DNA from: Nocardioidaceae bacterium SCSIO 66511
GTDB taxonomy: Bacteria; Actinomycetota; Actinomycetes; Propionibacteriales; Nocardioidaceae
DNA length: 64,000 nt
Assembly (NCBI GenBank): GCA_023100825.1
Contig: CP095846.1
Location: 2,294,001 to 2,358,000 of the forward strand
Direction of reading: 5' to 3'
Positions 8,301-17,192 of this stretch are shown here, one piece after another. A program made the position numbers and the translations under genes. Numbering within the stretch: position 1 is the first letter of the stretch; each line of letters begins with the position of its first letter. The notes below the pieces were generated by a model, which had not been told where the DNA came from, did no database searches, and worked only from the letters and a program-made list of their open reading frames with translations.

Positions 8301-9260
8301 GACGACGAGATGCGTCGGTTTGGTGACTTCCTGTCCGCGAGCGCGCTGATGGCGGTCCAGGCGCGCTTCGAGGTCGGGGGCGAGGAACTCCTGCATCGAC
8401 GCGATGCTGTTCGTGACCCGTCGGGCCGCCAGGTCGCCGTCGTACGTGGCTCCGTCGTGGGTGTGCGGCGCCCACTTCGCCCAGTCCCATTCGTGCGCGG
8501 TCGCATCGGAGCGTACGACGGCGAGCTCGAGGTCGTTGGGCGAGTGGAATGCGATCAATTGCGCGATGACGGACTGCGCGAGCGAGCGCGACAGAGCGGG
8601 CTGCCCGAGCACGCTCACGGATCCGACCTCCTTGAGGTCGATCGTGATCGGCTGGTCGTGGAGCACCGAGTAGCGGGTCTGCAGCTCCTTGGCCGCCTCG
8701 AGACACACCGGGTCGAACTCGTTCAGCGGACCGGTGTCGGCGTTCATCGTCAGCGGCGACGCGATCGGTTCGTCGCCGGTGCCGAGGCGTACGACCAGAA
8801 AGTCGGGGTCTGACAGCCGCCGCTCCCAGCGACGTGCGTCGTCGCGGGCGATGTCGATCAGGGCGCTGAGAGGGGGGTGACGCTTGGCCTGGCCGCCGCG
8901 CTGCGTCGCGATCGTGTCGCGGACCGAATGGCGGAGCTGCTCGATGTAGTCGAGGTAGCGTTCCCGCGACTCGCGCATCTTGCGCTTTGACCCGCTCTTC
9001 TGCCCGATGATCATCAGCGAGCCGACGGCGATGGAGCCGACGAGGAACAGCAGTCCGCCGACCGCCATGATCGGGTTGTCGTTCGTCAATGCAACCGACA
9101 ACGACGCGGTGCCGCTCATGATCGGCATCAGGATCATGCCGAGGCCCATGGTCGACGGCTGGTCCTGTTCCCGTTTCGGGGGCTCCGCGATCTCCAAGTC
9201 GCTGGAGTCGGCGACCGGTGGCTGGTTTCGCGCGGGCCGCTTCACCAGGATCGTCGTCAC
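5316..9260 (-). CDS. eccC: type VII secretion ATPase EccC (fused, three FtsK/SpoIIIE domains)
   Basis: 1314 residues, the length of a fused EccC (EccCa plus EccCb). Two membrane helices at about 38-90 are followed by three FtsK/SpoIIIE-type ATPase domains with P-loops GATGSGKS (about 480), GSPASGKS (about 825) and GDGETGKT (about 1115). The first domain keeps DFKGG and the DEFSEL Walker B region; the second and third have VVDGW and LVDDYD in the equivalent places. EccC is the motor that recognises Esx substrates and powers the ESX membrane complex. The GTG start (VTTILVKRPAR) matches the usual N-terminus of the family and follows GAGGTG; an overlapping ATG at 9262 is in another frame. It is divergent from eccD. 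Confidence 0.96.
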   Translation of the reverse strand: MTTILVKRPARNQPPVADSSDLEIAEPPKREQDQPSTMGLGMILMPIMSGTASLSVALTNDNPIMAVGGLLFLVGSIAVGSLMIIGQKSGSKRKMRESRERYLDYIEQLRHSVRDTIATQRGGQAKRHPPLSALIDIARDDARRWERRLSDPDFLVVRLGTGDEPIASPLTMNADTGPLNEFDPVCLEAAKELQTRYSVLHDQPITIDLKEVGSVSVLGQPALSRSLAQSVIAQLIAFHSPNDLELAVVRSDATAHEWDWAKWAPHTHDGATYDGDLAARRVTNSIASMQEFLAPDLEARLDRHQRARGQEVTKPTHLVVIVDGEELLTQQTIESPDSSVSLADLGVHVISLVTNRRAEPDTIDDRITIGDDLTTTIASRPWSFRLDTTPPGLTNVVARQLSALRLSVEEEADETLTTTVGLPDILGVPDPATLDPRVTWRRRALRDLLRVPIGVGQNGNAVTLDLKESAHGGMGPHGMVVGATGSGKSEMLRTLVSSLVIGHPPDRLALMLVDFKGGATFAAMEDIPHMAGMITNLQDDLTLVDRMRDALFGEMQRRQEILKEAGNLPNVTAYHDQIEAGADLEPLPHLLVIIDEFSELLTAKPDFAELFVAIGRIGRSIGVHLLLATQKLEMGKIRGLESHLSYRISLRTFSESESRDAIGVTDAYHLPPEPGSGYLKVDTTVFERFKAALVSSPYTPPVEGPKTIVPVVPYVALNGLGTWIAQQAAAANEEADQPDQPTGPDNQSVLDVICHQLESVGAPKVRPVWLDPLPDTLTLDDLIDVDERGDVATVKAALGRVDDAAKQRQFVLDWDFSGAAGNLVIAGSPASGKSVLLATMITSMALRYAPNDVAFYCIDYGGGLLTGLEPMPHVGAVATRMDAERIQRTINDVMGILNAREQLFKDYGLNSMRDLRNARAEGRVPADVPGDVFLVVDGWGTFREEYDQLEFVVGDIAARGLNYGVHVVLSVTQGMQIRMRMQPAFGGQLEFRLNDSYDSSFDRKLMDQIPKDTPGRGLTDIDGNLQFHGALPRIDGEQDADDISAGIAHAASVVSQRWTTRVSKVKVLPSLVRLSELDTPKPGQEDIPVGLSELNLGTAMVGLFGSSPHMLVYGDGETGKTNMLKVLAKGLMASRPPDQLGFVVVDYRRTMLDIVPDEYMLAYVTEEQRARQVTSEISASIRQRVPGPDVTSEQLRNRTWWKGLEVVVLVDDYDLVVTSNGNPLQEYTEFVPQGRDLGLHLVIARRTGGLGRAIFEPLLQRLGDIGTPGFLFSGDRMEGRVLNNVAPARLPEGRALYVGRGGGGSQVQTALDDE

Positions 9261-9440
9261 ATGGCACCTCGATGATCGTTGAGCATTTGGGCCGTCGTCG
9301 GGTTTAGACCGGCCCCCACCACGATATGCTCCCTCCGGGTCTAGTTGACACCACCGTCTGCCAGGATCGTGACCTGCTGTGATCGGATGACAGCGGAGCC
9401 GACCCGGATCCGCGACAGTTGTGAGGTGAGAGGAAGTACG

Positions 9441-10796
9441 GTGCTGACTGCGTACAGCCGCGTGACAGTCGTGAGCCCGGAGCGCACCGTCGACCTCGCG
9501 TTGCCGAGCGCGCTGCCGCTCTCGGAGGTGGTGCCGCAGGTTCTTCGGTTCTGCTCGCCCAACACCGAACGCGACCAGCCGACCGCCTGGACGCTCGCTC
9601 GCGTCGGCGGGACCCCGATTCCGCTCGGCCAGACCCTTTCCGATGCGGGTGTGCTCGACGGCGAGGTGCTCGAGCTGCGCGGTCAGCGCGCGAACGTCAA
9701 GCCCGCCGTCGTCGAAGACGTACGCGACGCGGTCGAAGACAGCACCGACGAGGCGGGCGGCGTCTGGTCGCCGACCACCACGGTCACGTACGCCCTGCTG
9801 GCAACGGCGGCGGCATTCACCGTCATCGGCCTGTTGCAGCTGCTTGCGCCGTCGCTGGTGACCGGCGACGACACGGTTGAGATCGTGAGCTCGGTCGTGG
9901 TGGTCGCGCTCATGCTTGGCGCGACGGCATGGGCGACGCAGTTCTCACACGCCTGGGTCGAGCAGGTGTGTCTCGGCGTCGCGATGGGCTGGGGCTACCT
10001 GGTCGGGTCGTCGCTGGCCGTCACCGCTGAGCTCGACTCCGAATGGGCGTGGATGATCGGGTTCTCCTGCGTCGCGGCGGTCGCCGGAGGCGGGCGGATC
10101 CTCACTCCTTCGGGCATCGCACACGTGTCCTGGTCGGCGTTCGTACTGGTTGCCGCAGTCACGTCCGGTGTCGTCGGCTTGATCACGGCGATCGACATCC
10201 CGCCGCTGCAGGATGTCCGCGCGATCCCCGTTGTTTTCCTGCTCGTCGTCGGCATCCTCCCGCGGGTCTCGCTGTCGGTCGGCGGTCTCGCGAGCGCCGA
10301 CTACCGCGTACGCAACGCCGCCAGCGTCACGAGCGTCCAGCTGCGGGCGCGATATCGCGAGAGCAACGGCCTGCTGGTCGGTGCCCTCGTCGGCATCTCG
10401 GTCGTGGTCGTGTGGGCGGCGTGGTACCTCCAGCAGAGCGACCTGTGGTGGGACCGCTACCTGATGATCTCGCTCGGGCTGGTCGCGATCCTGCGGTCAC
10501 GGGTGTTCTCGCGCATCCAGCATCTGGTGCCGCTGCGCGTCGCCGGCACCATCGTGCTGGTCCTCGAGGGGCTTTCATTCGCGCAGGAGTACGACGCGAT
10601 GCACACCTGGGTCGTGTTGATCTTCGTCGGTGCTGCCGCGGCGCTGGTCGGCACGAGCACGCTCGGCATGTCCGATGTGACCCGGGCGCGGATCAAACGC
10701 ACCCTGAACCTCGTGGAGTTCCTCATCGTCGTAGAGATGCTGGTGATGATGTGTGGTGCCATGGGCGTGTTCGACAAGGTCGGAGGGATGATGTGA
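9441..10796 (+). CDS. eccD: type VII secretion membrane protein EccD
   Basis: 451 residues: an N-terminal ubiquitin-like (YukD) domain at about 5-90, a linker, then eleven hydrophobic segments from about 125 to the C-terminus, the standard EccD topology. EccD forms the central membrane vestibule of the ESX complex with EccC. The GTG at 9441 is preferred because the ubiquitin-like fold begins directly after it and GAGAGGAAG lies just upstream; the frame is open to 9345 but that part is not EccD-like. It is divergent from eccC across about 180 bases and is the first gene of a long operon that continues into Tad pilus genes. Confidence 0.93.
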   Translation: MLTAYSRVTVVSPERTVDLALPSALPLSEVVPQVLRFCSPNTERDQPTAWTLARVGGTPIPLGQTLSDAGVLDGEVLELRGQRANVKPAVVEDVRDAVEDSTDEAGGVWSPTTTVTYALLATAAAFTVIGLLQLLAPSLVTGDDTVEIVSSVVVVALMLGATAWATQFSHAWVEQVCLGVAMGWGYLVGSSLAVTAELDSEWAWMIGFSCVAAVAGGGRILTPSGIAHVSWSAFVLVAAVTSGVVGLITAIDIPPLQDVRAIPVVFLLVVGILPRVSLSVGGLASADYRVRNAASVTSVQLRARYRESNGLLVGALVGISVVVVWAAWYLQQSDLWWDRYLMISLGLVAILRSRVFSRIQHLVPLRVAGTIVLVLEGLSFAQEYDAMHTWVVLIFVGAAAALVGTSTLGMSDVTRARIKRTLNLVEFLIVVEMLVMMCGAMGVFDKVGGMM

Positions 10797-10866
10797 GACG
10801 TGCCGATCTCGGGGCGTACGTCGGCGTCCACCTCTGTTTGCACCGGCATCGGGAGGTGATGGCACG

Positions 10867-12183
10867 ATGAGCGATCAGGACACACCGGACGACGAGGAGC
10901 TCGAGGAGCGCCGCAAGGCGACGGCTCAGCAGGCCGCGGCCGATCTGGACCGAATGGGCATCGACCCACGCGCGCTCGGCCTCGACACACCGCCACCGCC
11001 GCGCGAGCCTGCGCAGCGTCCGCCGGCGCCGACCCAGCCTCCGCAGCCACCGATCGAGCAGCCGCAGCCACCGGCGTCCCTGGCACCTGCGCCGCCGGCG
11101 AGCGTGACTCCGTTGCGGCCGGAGTTCGCCGCACATCAGACGGCACCGGCCCAGCGGCCGCCCGATCCGCCATTCCAGCAGCCCACCCCTGCGCCGCCGC
11201 AGGGTCCTGTGCCGCCCCGCGGCCCCATGCCACCGCGTACCCCGGGTACGTACGCCCCGCAGCACGCTGCGCCGCCCGTCGAGCCGGCGCCCGCGCCACC
11301 GCGTCAGCGCACACCGGTCGAGGAGCTGCTCGCGCGCACCGCGGGCGACATGCCGGCACCGTCGCGCACCGGCGGCCTGTTGCGCACGATGACGTCGGCG
11401 ATCGTCACTCCCGACTCCGCCGAGGCGACGGCCCATGAGCGTGAGCTCGTCGCCGCACTGCGTACGCGCCAGACCGAGCGCCGGGTCGTGTCGTTCTTCG
11501 CCGGTAAGGGCGGTGTCGGTACGACCACCGTCGTGGCCGGTGTCGGCACGGCACTTGCCGCGTTGCGCGAGGAGCACACCGTCGCGGTCGACGTACGCGC
11601 GGGCACGGCCTCGCTCGGGCAGCTGCTCGGAGTAGACGCGCCGATGTCGGTGCGGCGGTTCCTCAGCGACGGCGACGAGGCACGGGTCGCGGAGGCACCA
11701 ACCGGCCTGCATGTGCTCGACGGTGTTGGCTGGGAGCAGCGCCTCCGGCGCACCGATGTGTCTACGGCCGTCGAGCGCCTCGGTGCCGACCACACGTTCA
11801 CCCTGCTCGACGTCGGCAACGACGCGAGTGAGGTCGGGCACGCCGCCGTTGCTCGCAGCGATCAGACCGTCATCGTGGCGTCGGCAGGTCGCGCCGGTCT
11901 GGCCGCGCTCGAAGTGGCGACGGCGCGGCTCGCGCACACCGACCCGTTCGCCGTCGAACGCGCGGTGTACGCCATCGTGTGCCAGCACGACGAGGCGTAC
12001 CGGCAGGTGCACCGTGAGACCGTGCAGCGCCTGGCGATCGACCCGCTGCGTGTCGTCGTCGTGCCCCCTGACGAGGTGCTCGCGAGCGGTCGCGGGTTCG
12101 ATCCGGCGACCGTGCGCGTGTCGACCCGGACCGCGATGTTGCGCATCGGCGCGGCACTGGCGCTCTCCGGAGGGCGCCAGTGA
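10867..12183 (+). CDS. EspI-like proline-rich MinD/ParA-family ATPase
   Basis: 438 residues. Residues about 40-145 are strongly Pro/Gln/Ala-rich and probably disordered; from about 205 a MinD/ParA-type P-loop domain begins with the deviant Walker A KGGVGTTT (about 213-220), in which the usual GK[ST] lysine is Thr, followed by a VDVRAG switch-like segment. Pro-rich tail plus MinD-like ATPase next to eccD is the layout of EspI in mycobacterial ESX loci. Its role is probably to modulate secretion or pilus assembly from the cytosolic face. GGGAGGTG upstream supports ATG 10867. The stop overlaps the next start by 4 bases. Confidence 0.75.
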   Translation: MSDQDTPDDEELEERRKATAQQAAADLDRMGIDPRALGLDTPPPPREPAQRPPAPTQPPQPPIEQPQPPASLAPAPPASVTPLRPEFAAHQTAPAQRPPDPPFQQPTPAPPQGPVPPRGPMPPRTPGTYAPQHAAPPVEPAPAPPRQRTPVEELLARTAGDMPAPSRTGGLLRTMTSAIVTPDSAEATAHERELVAALRTRQTERRVVSFFAGKGGVGTTTVVAGVGTALAALREEHTVAVDVRAGTASLGQLLGVDAPMSVRRFLSDGDEARVAEAPTGLHVLDGVGWEQRLRRTDVSTAVERLGADHTFTLLDVGNDASEVGHAAVARSDQTVIVASAGRAGLAALEVATARLAHTDPFAVERAVYAIVCQHDEAYRQVHRETVQRLAIDPLRVVVVPPDEVLASGRGFDPATVRVSTRTAMLRIGAALALSGGRQ

Positions 12184-12605
12184 CCTCCCCGAACGGTTTC
12201 GAGCGTCCGGCACCACCGACGCCGCCTCCGCCCGCACCGCCGATGGGCGGCACACCGAACGCCGAGAAGTACGTACTCGCTGCCGACGCCATGCGCCGGC
12301 GGCAGCTTCGCTCGGCGCTCCTGCACGGCTCGCGGCGTACGTGGCGAGAGCATCCGCGGGTGTGGCCGGCCATCGTGGTCGGAGTCATCGCGGTTGCCGT
12401 GGTCGTTGCGGCGATCGCGGTCGTCGGCGCCTTCCAGAAGCAGCAGGAGAAGGAGAAGCAGGAAGAGGAGGAGTCGAACTCCTTGGTGTGGACGCAGTAT
12501 GACCAGGTTCGCGACACCAGGTACGTTGTGCGACGGGCTGACAGCAGCTTGACACCTGGGATCCACTCGATAACGCGTTCGGACGAATCCGAAGGAAGAC
12601 ACTGA
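12180..12605 (+). CDS. single-pass membrane protein of unknown function
   Basis: 141 residues: a Pro-rich cytosolic N-terminus (about 8-25), a basic stretch, one strong membrane helix at about 62-86, then a charged Lys/Glu/Gln segment and a short outer domain. No family recognised. The GTG start overlaps the stop of the EspI-like ATPase gene (GTGA), and the next ATG follows its stop directly (TGAATG), so it is locked into the operon between ESX and Tad genes. A structural or bridging role for the envelope complex is only a guess from its position. Confidence 0.65.
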   Translation: MTSPNGFERPAPPTPPPPAPPMGGTPNAEKYVLAADAMRRRQLRSALLHGSRRTWREHPRVWPAIVVGVIAVAVVVAAIAVVGAFQKQQEKEKQEEEESNSLVWTQYDQVRDTRYVVRRADSSLTPGIHSITRSDESEGRH

Positions 12606-13256
12606 ATGGCCAGCACGAAGACCCCCACCAGCACGCAGAACGGCACCTCCGGGCGGCTGCCGTCGACGCGTGAGCGGCGCCCTGCCCTCGCCGCGCTCGC
12701 CGTGCTGCTGATCGTCGGCGGTGCGCTCGCCAGCGCGTGGCTCGCGATGCAGTCGGGTCACCGAGCGGAGTTCGTCCAGGTCAGCGGTGAGCTCGGCCAG
12801 GGCCAGGAGATCACCGCCGATGACCTCGACACCGTCGAGCTACCCGAAGACTTCGAGGGCGGCGTGCCCGAGGCCGACCAGGACGACCTCGTCGGCAAGT
12901 TCACGACGACGCCGTGGACACCCGGCATGGTCGTCACCGACTCGATGTTCACCGACAAGAGCGAACAAGCCGACGAGTACCGCGTTGCGCTGCAGGTCGA
13001 CCCGCCGCTGGCGCCCGAGCTGACCGCGGGCACCAACGTCGTCGTCTACACCGGCGGCGGTGACGGGGTCGCCGGCACCGTCACCGACGATGTCTCTGCG
13101 AGCGATGACGGGCTCGGCTCGAGCGACGTGTTCGCGGTGATCAGCGTCGACGCGACCTGCGGCAATCAGGTGGCGAAGGCCAAGCAGGCCGACACCGCGC
13201 AGGTCCTGGTCGCCAACAAGCCCGAGTCTCCCGACGCCGCGCAGACGTGCGGCTGA
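12606..13256 (+). CDS. SAF-domain protein, CpaB/RcpC-like
   Basis: 216 residues with one N-terminal membrane helix (about 27-48) and a SAF domain at about 55-120 (GQEITADDLDTVELP then PWTPGMVV), the fold found in CpaB/RcpC of Tad pili and in antifreeze-like domains. CpaB-type proteins sit in the envelope and help pilus assembly; many actinobacterial versions, as here, are anchored with the domain outside. The C-terminal 100 residues are beta-rich and end with two Cys (in DATCGNQ and QTCG) that could form a disulphide. It directly follows the previous stop and precedes the TadZ-like ATPase gene, which fits a Tad role. Confidence 0.75.
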   Translation: MASTKTPTSTQNGTSGRLPSTRERRPALAALAVLLIVGGALASAWLAMQSGHRAEFVQVSGELGQGQEITADDLDTVELPEDFEGGVPEADQDDLVGKFTTTPWTPGMVVTDSMFTDKSEQADEYRVALQVDPPLAPELTAGTNVVVYTGGGDGVAGTVTDDVSASDDGLGSSDVFAVISVDATCGNQVAKAKQADTAQVLVANKPESPDAAQTCG

Positions 13257-13269
13257 GCCGGGGTCAGAG

Positions 13270-14067
13270 ATGGGACTGATTGCGGTCGCCTCGGCGAAGG
13301 GTTCGCCGGGCGCGACGACGACATCGCTGGTCATCGGTGCGCTGTGGCCGCGTCCGGTCGTGGTCGCCGAATGCGATCCCGCCGGCGGCGATATCGCGAT
13401 GCGTATGCCCGCGGCCGAGGGCGGCGTACTCGACCCCGAGCGCGGGCTGTTGAGCCTCGCCGCAGCCGGCCGTAAGTCGATGCACTCCGATCTCGTGCTG
13501 CAGCACGCGCAGACCGTTGCGGGTGGGCTCGAGGTGCTGGTCGGTGTACGCGTGCCCGAGCAGGCCGTGGCACTGAACCAGCAGTGGGCGCAGTTCGGCC
13601 CGTTGCTAGCCGGCCTCGAGGGTCACGACGTCGTTGCCGACCTCGGCCGCCTCGGCGCGACGACGCCGCAGACCTCCCTGCTGGAGTCGGCGAGCGATGT
13701 CGTACTCGTCGTCGACACCCAGCCGAGCGCGGTCGTGCACATGCGCGAGCGGGCGCGGGCGATCGCGAACCGGTTCGAACCGCCTCGTGGGCCGCGCATC
13801 CACGTCGTGGTCGTCTCCGAGGTGCGCAGACGTCAAGCCGTACGAGAGATCGGCGATGCGCTGGAGCGTTCGGACGTCTCCGTCGTCGCAGTGCACCATC
13901 TCGCCGAGGATCCCAAGGGCGCGCTGTTCTTCGCCGGTCAGATCGAGGGGCGGCCCGACCGCACCAACCTCGTACGCACCGCCCGCCCTGTCGTTGCAGA
14001 GCTCGCCGCGGCGACCGCGCCCTACTTCCGCCCCGTCGACGAGGCCCCCGCGGAGGTTCAGCGATGA
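13270..14067 (+). CDS. CpaE/TadZ-like P-loop ATPase
   Basis: 265 residues of the MinD/ParA superfamily. The N-terminus MGLIAVASAKGSPGATTTS is a deviant Walker A with the signature Lys but without the GK[ST] lysine, as in TadZ/CpaE localisation factors; AECDPAGGD near residue 38 is the switch region. TadZ proteins mark the polar or membrane site for pilus assembly and recruit the TadA motor. The product has no response-regulator domain, unlike proteobacterial CpaE. It overlaps tadA by 4 bases (ATGA). It is the second MinD-like ATPase in this operon, after the EspI-like one. Confidence 0.75.
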   Translation: MGLIAVASAKGSPGATTTSLVIGALWPRPVVVAECDPAGGDIAMRMPAAEGGVLDPERGLLSLAAAGRKSMHSDLVLQHAQTVAGGLEVLVGVRVPEQAVALNQQWAQFGPLLAGLEGHDVVADLGRLGATTPQTSLLESASDVVLVVDTQPSAVVHMRERARAIANRFEPPRGPRIHVVVVSEVRRRQAVREIGDALERSDVSVVAVHHLAEDPKGALFFAGQIEGRPDRTNLVRTARPVVAELAAATAPYFRPVDEAPAEVQR

Positions 14068-15371
14068 CCGATCACGAGCTCGTACGCCAACTGCGCGTAC
14101 AGGTCGCCGACCGGCTCAACGAGCAGCGTCGGCGCGACCAGGCGTCGGGCGTTGCTCCGATGTCGGTCGAGGACGAACGCGAGTACGCACGCTCGTTGAT
14201 CGTGCAGGTGCTCGAAGACCATGCGCGCTACGAGATCGCCGAGGGCCGCGCCCCGCTTGCGGCCGACGACGAGGCCGGTGTCGCGTCGGCGATCCACTCG
14301 GCGCTGTTCGGCGTCGGTCGGCTGCAGCCGCTGCTGGAGGACCCCGAGGTCGAGAACGTCGACATCAACGGGTTCGACAACGTCTTCGTGCAGTACGGCG
14401 ACGGCCGCGAGGAGCGGCATCCGCCGGTCGCCGAGAGCGACGAGGAGCTGGTCGAGCTGATCCAGGTCCTCGCGGCCCATACCGGGTTGTCGAGCCGTCC
14501 GTTCGACTCTGCCAACCCGCAGCTCGACCTGCGCCTTCCCGACGGCTCGCGGCTGTCGGCGGTGATGAACGTCTGCGCGAGGCCGTCCGTGTCGATCCGT
14601 AAGGCGCGGCTCGGCCGGGTGTTCCTCGACGAGCTGATCGCCAACGGCACCGTGAGTCCCGACATCGGGTCCTTCCTGAAGGCCGCTGTCGGCGCGCGCA
14701 AGAACATCATGATCGCGGGAGCGACGAACGCCGGTAAGACCACGCTGCTGCGTGCTCTGGCCAACGAGATCCCCGAGCACGAGCGGCTGGTCACCGTCGA
14801 GCGTGCGCTCGAGCTCGGTCTGGGGGAGTACGAAGACCTTCACCCCAATGTCGTCGCGTTCGAGGAGCGGCTGCCCAACTCCGAGGGGCTCGGCGGTGTG
14901 ACGATGGCCGAGCTGGTCCGCCGTTCGCTGCGCATGAACCCGTCGCGGGTGATCGTCGGCGAGGTGCTCGGCGACGAGATCGTCACCATGCTCAACGCGA
15001 TGAGCCAGGGCAACGACGGTTCGCTGTCGACGATCCACGCGAACTCCTCGCTCGAGGTGTTCAACCGCATCGGCACGTACGCGATCCAGTCCCGCGAGAA
15101 GCTGCCGATCGAGGCGACCAGCCTGCTGGTGGCGGGCGCGCTCGACTTCGTGATCTTCGTACGCAAGCACAACGACTACGTCGGCGGCGGCGAGCAGATC
15201 CGTGTCGTCGAGAGCATCCGAGAAGTCGTCGGGCACGACGAGCAGGTGCTGTCCAGCGAGGTGTTCGCGCCCGACTCGCAGGGCCGGGCCGCTGCACATG
15301 CTCCGATTGCGTGCATCCGTGACCTCGAAGAGCATGGCTACCAACCGCTCGTACACGGCGCATGGAACTGA
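14064..15371 (+). CDS. tadA: Tad pilus secretion ATPase TadA/CpaF
   Basis: 435 residues, a CpaF-type hexameric ATPase of the type II/IV secretion superfamily. The N-terminal domain (about 20-200) includes the conserved VDINGFDNVFV region; the motor has Walker A GATNAGKTT (about 218-226), an Asp-box-like ERALELGL, Walker B in MNPSRVIVGEVLG (about 292-304) and a STIHANS His box near 323. It powers Flp pilus extension from the cytosolic face. ATG 14064 follows GGAGG, and the overlap with the previous stop suggests coupling. It is followed by tadB and tadC. Confidence 0.93.
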   Translation: MTDHELVRQLRVQVADRLNEQRRRDQASGVAPMSVEDEREYARSLIVQVLEDHARYEIAEGRAPLAADDEAGVASAIHSALFGVGRLQPLLEDPEVENVDINGFDNVFVQYGDGREERHPPVAESDEELVELIQVLAAHTGLSSRPFDSANPQLDLRLPDGSRLSAVMNVCARPSVSIRKARLGRVFLDELIANGTVSPDIGSFLKAAVGARKNIMIAGATNAGKTTLLRALANEIPEHERLVTVERALELGLGEYEDLHPNVVAFEERLPNSEGLGGVTMAELVRRSLRMNPSRVIVGEVLGDEIVTMLNAMSQGNDGSLSTIHANSSLEVFNRIGTYAIQSREKLPIEATSLLVAGALDFVIFVRKHNDYVGGGEQIRVVESIREVVGHDEQVLSSEVFAPDSQGRAAAHAPIACIRDLEEHGYQPLVHGAWN

Positions 15372-15377
15372 TTCCCC

Positions 15378-16259
15378 ATGTCTGACTACCGGATCGCATT
15401 GGCGCTGACCGCCGGGGCCGTCGTCGGCCTCGGAGTCGCCTTGTGCATTCTCGCGATCGTGGGCGTCCCGCGCCGCGACGTCACGCCCCGGCGCGTACGC
15501 AGCCGCAAGGACGTCGAGCGGCAGACGAAGTTCGCTGTTGCGGGTGTCGTGGTGTTCGCCGCGACGCTGGTCGTGACGCAGTGGTTGGTGCTGGCGGCGG
15601 TCTTCGGCGCGGTGGTGATCTTCTGGGACCGGCTGTTCGGGGGTGCCCGCGTCGAGCGGCAGGCGATCGATCGCATCGAGGGTCTCGCGACGTGGACGGA
15701 GTCTCTGCGCGACACGATCGCCGGTGCGGTTGGGCTCGAGCAGGCGATTCCGGCGACGGCAGTGAACGCGGCACCGTCCATCCGGCCGGCACTGAACCTG
15801 CTCGTCGACCGGCTCCGCGTACGCGAACCACTTCCCGATGCGTTGATGAAGTTCGCCGACGACCTCGACGACCCGTCGGCCGACCTCGTCGTCGCCTCGC
15901 TGATCCTGAACGCTCGGTTGCGCGGGCCGGGTCTGCGCAGCGTGCTGTCGGCGTTATCGGAGTCGGCACGCGATGAGCTCGACCTGCGTAGGCGGGTCGA
16001 GGGCAGCCGTCGCAGCACCCGGCGCAGCGTGCTGATCGTGGTGCTGGTGATCGGCGCGATGTCGGGCTTCCTGATCCTGTTCAACCCGTCGTACGTCGAG
16101 CCGTACGACACTCCGCAGGGTCAGCTCGTGCTGGCGGTCGTGCTGGGGCTGTACGCGCTGTCGATCATGTGGCTGCGCAGGCTCGCGGGCGTACGCCAGC
16201 CGGAGCGGTTCCTCGTGCAGTCGCGGCATCAGGTTGAGTCCGAGGGGGCCGGCCGATGA
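15378..16259 (+). CDS. tadB: Tad pilus inner-membrane platform protein TadB
   Basis: 293 residues of the GspF/TadB family. Hydrophobic segments lie at about 7-28, 50-92 (two close helices), 213-235 and 252-272, with a cytosolic helical T2SSF domain between them (about 105-210; ESLRDTIAGAVGLEQAI near 114). It forms, with TadC, the membrane platform on which TadA works. Six bases separate it from tadA; its stop overlaps tadC by 4 bases. Family assignment is secure; TadB rather than TadC follows from order. Confidence 0.9.
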   Translation: MSDYRIALALTAGAVVGLGVALCILAIVGVPRRDVTPRRVRSRKDVERQTKFAVAGVVVFAATLVVTQWLVLAAVFGAVVIFWDRLFGGARVERQAIDRIEGLATWTESLRDTIAGAVGLEQAIPATAVNAAPSIRPALNLLVDRLRVREPLPDALMKFADDLDDPSADLVVASLILNARLRGPGLRSVLSALSESARDELDLRRRVEGSRRSTRRSVLIVVLVIGAMSGFLILFNPSYVEPYDTPQGQLVLAVVLGLYALSIMWLRRLAGVRQPERFLVQSRHQVESEGAGR

Positions 16260-17161
16260 TCCTGCAGATGGCAGCCGGCGCCGTGATCGGCCTCGGGTTC
16301 CTGTTGCTGGTCTGGGTGCTGGCGAAACCCGCACCCGGCGTCGGCGCGACGCTTGCCCGGCTCGACGCGGGACGCCGCTCGCAGCAGGCGGCGACCACGA
16401 CCGCGGCGAGTTCGCGAGTCGAGGCGCGCATCGACCGGGTGCGCGACGGCATCGGCGGCCGGATCGAGGCCGAGGCGATGGCGCGCGGGTTCAACCTCGA
16501 TGCCACCCGCATGAACCTCGCGGTGATGAACAAGTCGATGGCGAGCCATCTCGGGTTGAAGGTACTGCTGGCGCTGGTCGCATTGGTCTGGTTCCCGATT
16601 GTGCTATCCGCAGCGGGAGTCTCCGTTGTGGGCCTGCCGTCGGTCGGGGTGCTTGCGGCCGTGGTGATCGCGTTCATGCTGCCCGATATGGCCTTGCGTC
16701 GCGATGCCGATGCCCGGCGGGCCGACTTCCGGCATGTGATGGGGTCGTTCCTCGATCTGGTCGCGATGAACCTCGCCGGCGGCCGCGGTCTGCCCGAGGC
16801 GCTGATGGCGGCGTCCTCGATCGGCGACCACTGGGCGATGGTGCGCATCCGGCAGGCGCTGTCGAACGCCCGAATCATGGGCCTCACGCCGTGGGAAGGC
16901 ATCGCCGATCTCGGCAAGGAGCTCGGCGTCGACGAGCTGCGCGACCTAGCCTCGGCGCTGGCGCTGGCCGGCGATGAGGGCGCAAAGATCCGTTCATCGC
17001 TGATGGCACGCTCGGACAGCATGCGTCGCAAGGAGCTGGCCGACGTCGAGGGCGCTGCGGGAGAGAGCTCGCAGACCATGCTGTTGGCCCAGTTGCTGAT
17101 GTGCGTGGCGTTCTTGATCTTCCTGGCCTATCCGGCCGTCCAACAACTCGGGAGTAGCTGA
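16256..17161 (+). CDS. tadC: Tad pilus inner-membrane platform protein TadC
   Basis: 301 residues, second GspF-like protein of the platform. An N-terminal helix (about 1-22), two central helices (about 98-141), a T2SSF-type cytosolic domain containing FLDLVAMNLAGGRGLPEAL (about 162-180) and a last helix (about 277-297). The motif pattern LxxxLAxGxxLxEAL is typical of the family. ATG overlaps the TadB stop. It works with TadB under the TadA motor. After it 31 bases lead to the pilin gene. Confidence 0.9.
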   Translation: MILQMAAGAVIGLGFLLLVWVLAKPAPGVGATLARLDAGRRSQQAATTTAASSRVEARIDRVRDGIGGRIEAEAMARGFNLDATRMNLAVMNKSMASHLGLKVLLALVALVWFPIVLSAAGVSVVGLPSVGVLAAVVIAFMLPDMALRRDADARRADFRHVMGSFLDLVAMNLAGGRGLPEALMAASSIGDHWAMVRIRQALSNARIMGLTPWEGIADLGKELGVDELRDLASALALAGDEGAKIRSSLMARSDSMRRKELADVEGAAGESSQTMLLAQLLMCVAFLIFLAYPAVQQLGSS

Positions 17162-17192
17162 CCATGACCGCATCGCTAAGAGGAGGTTTGGC

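Noticed and set aside
9345-9440. Upstream extension of EccD by 32 codons.
   Set aside because: The residues do not resemble EccD, and a good ribosome site precedes GTG 9441. A consensus TTGACA lies at 9345-9350 but no matching -10 box was found.
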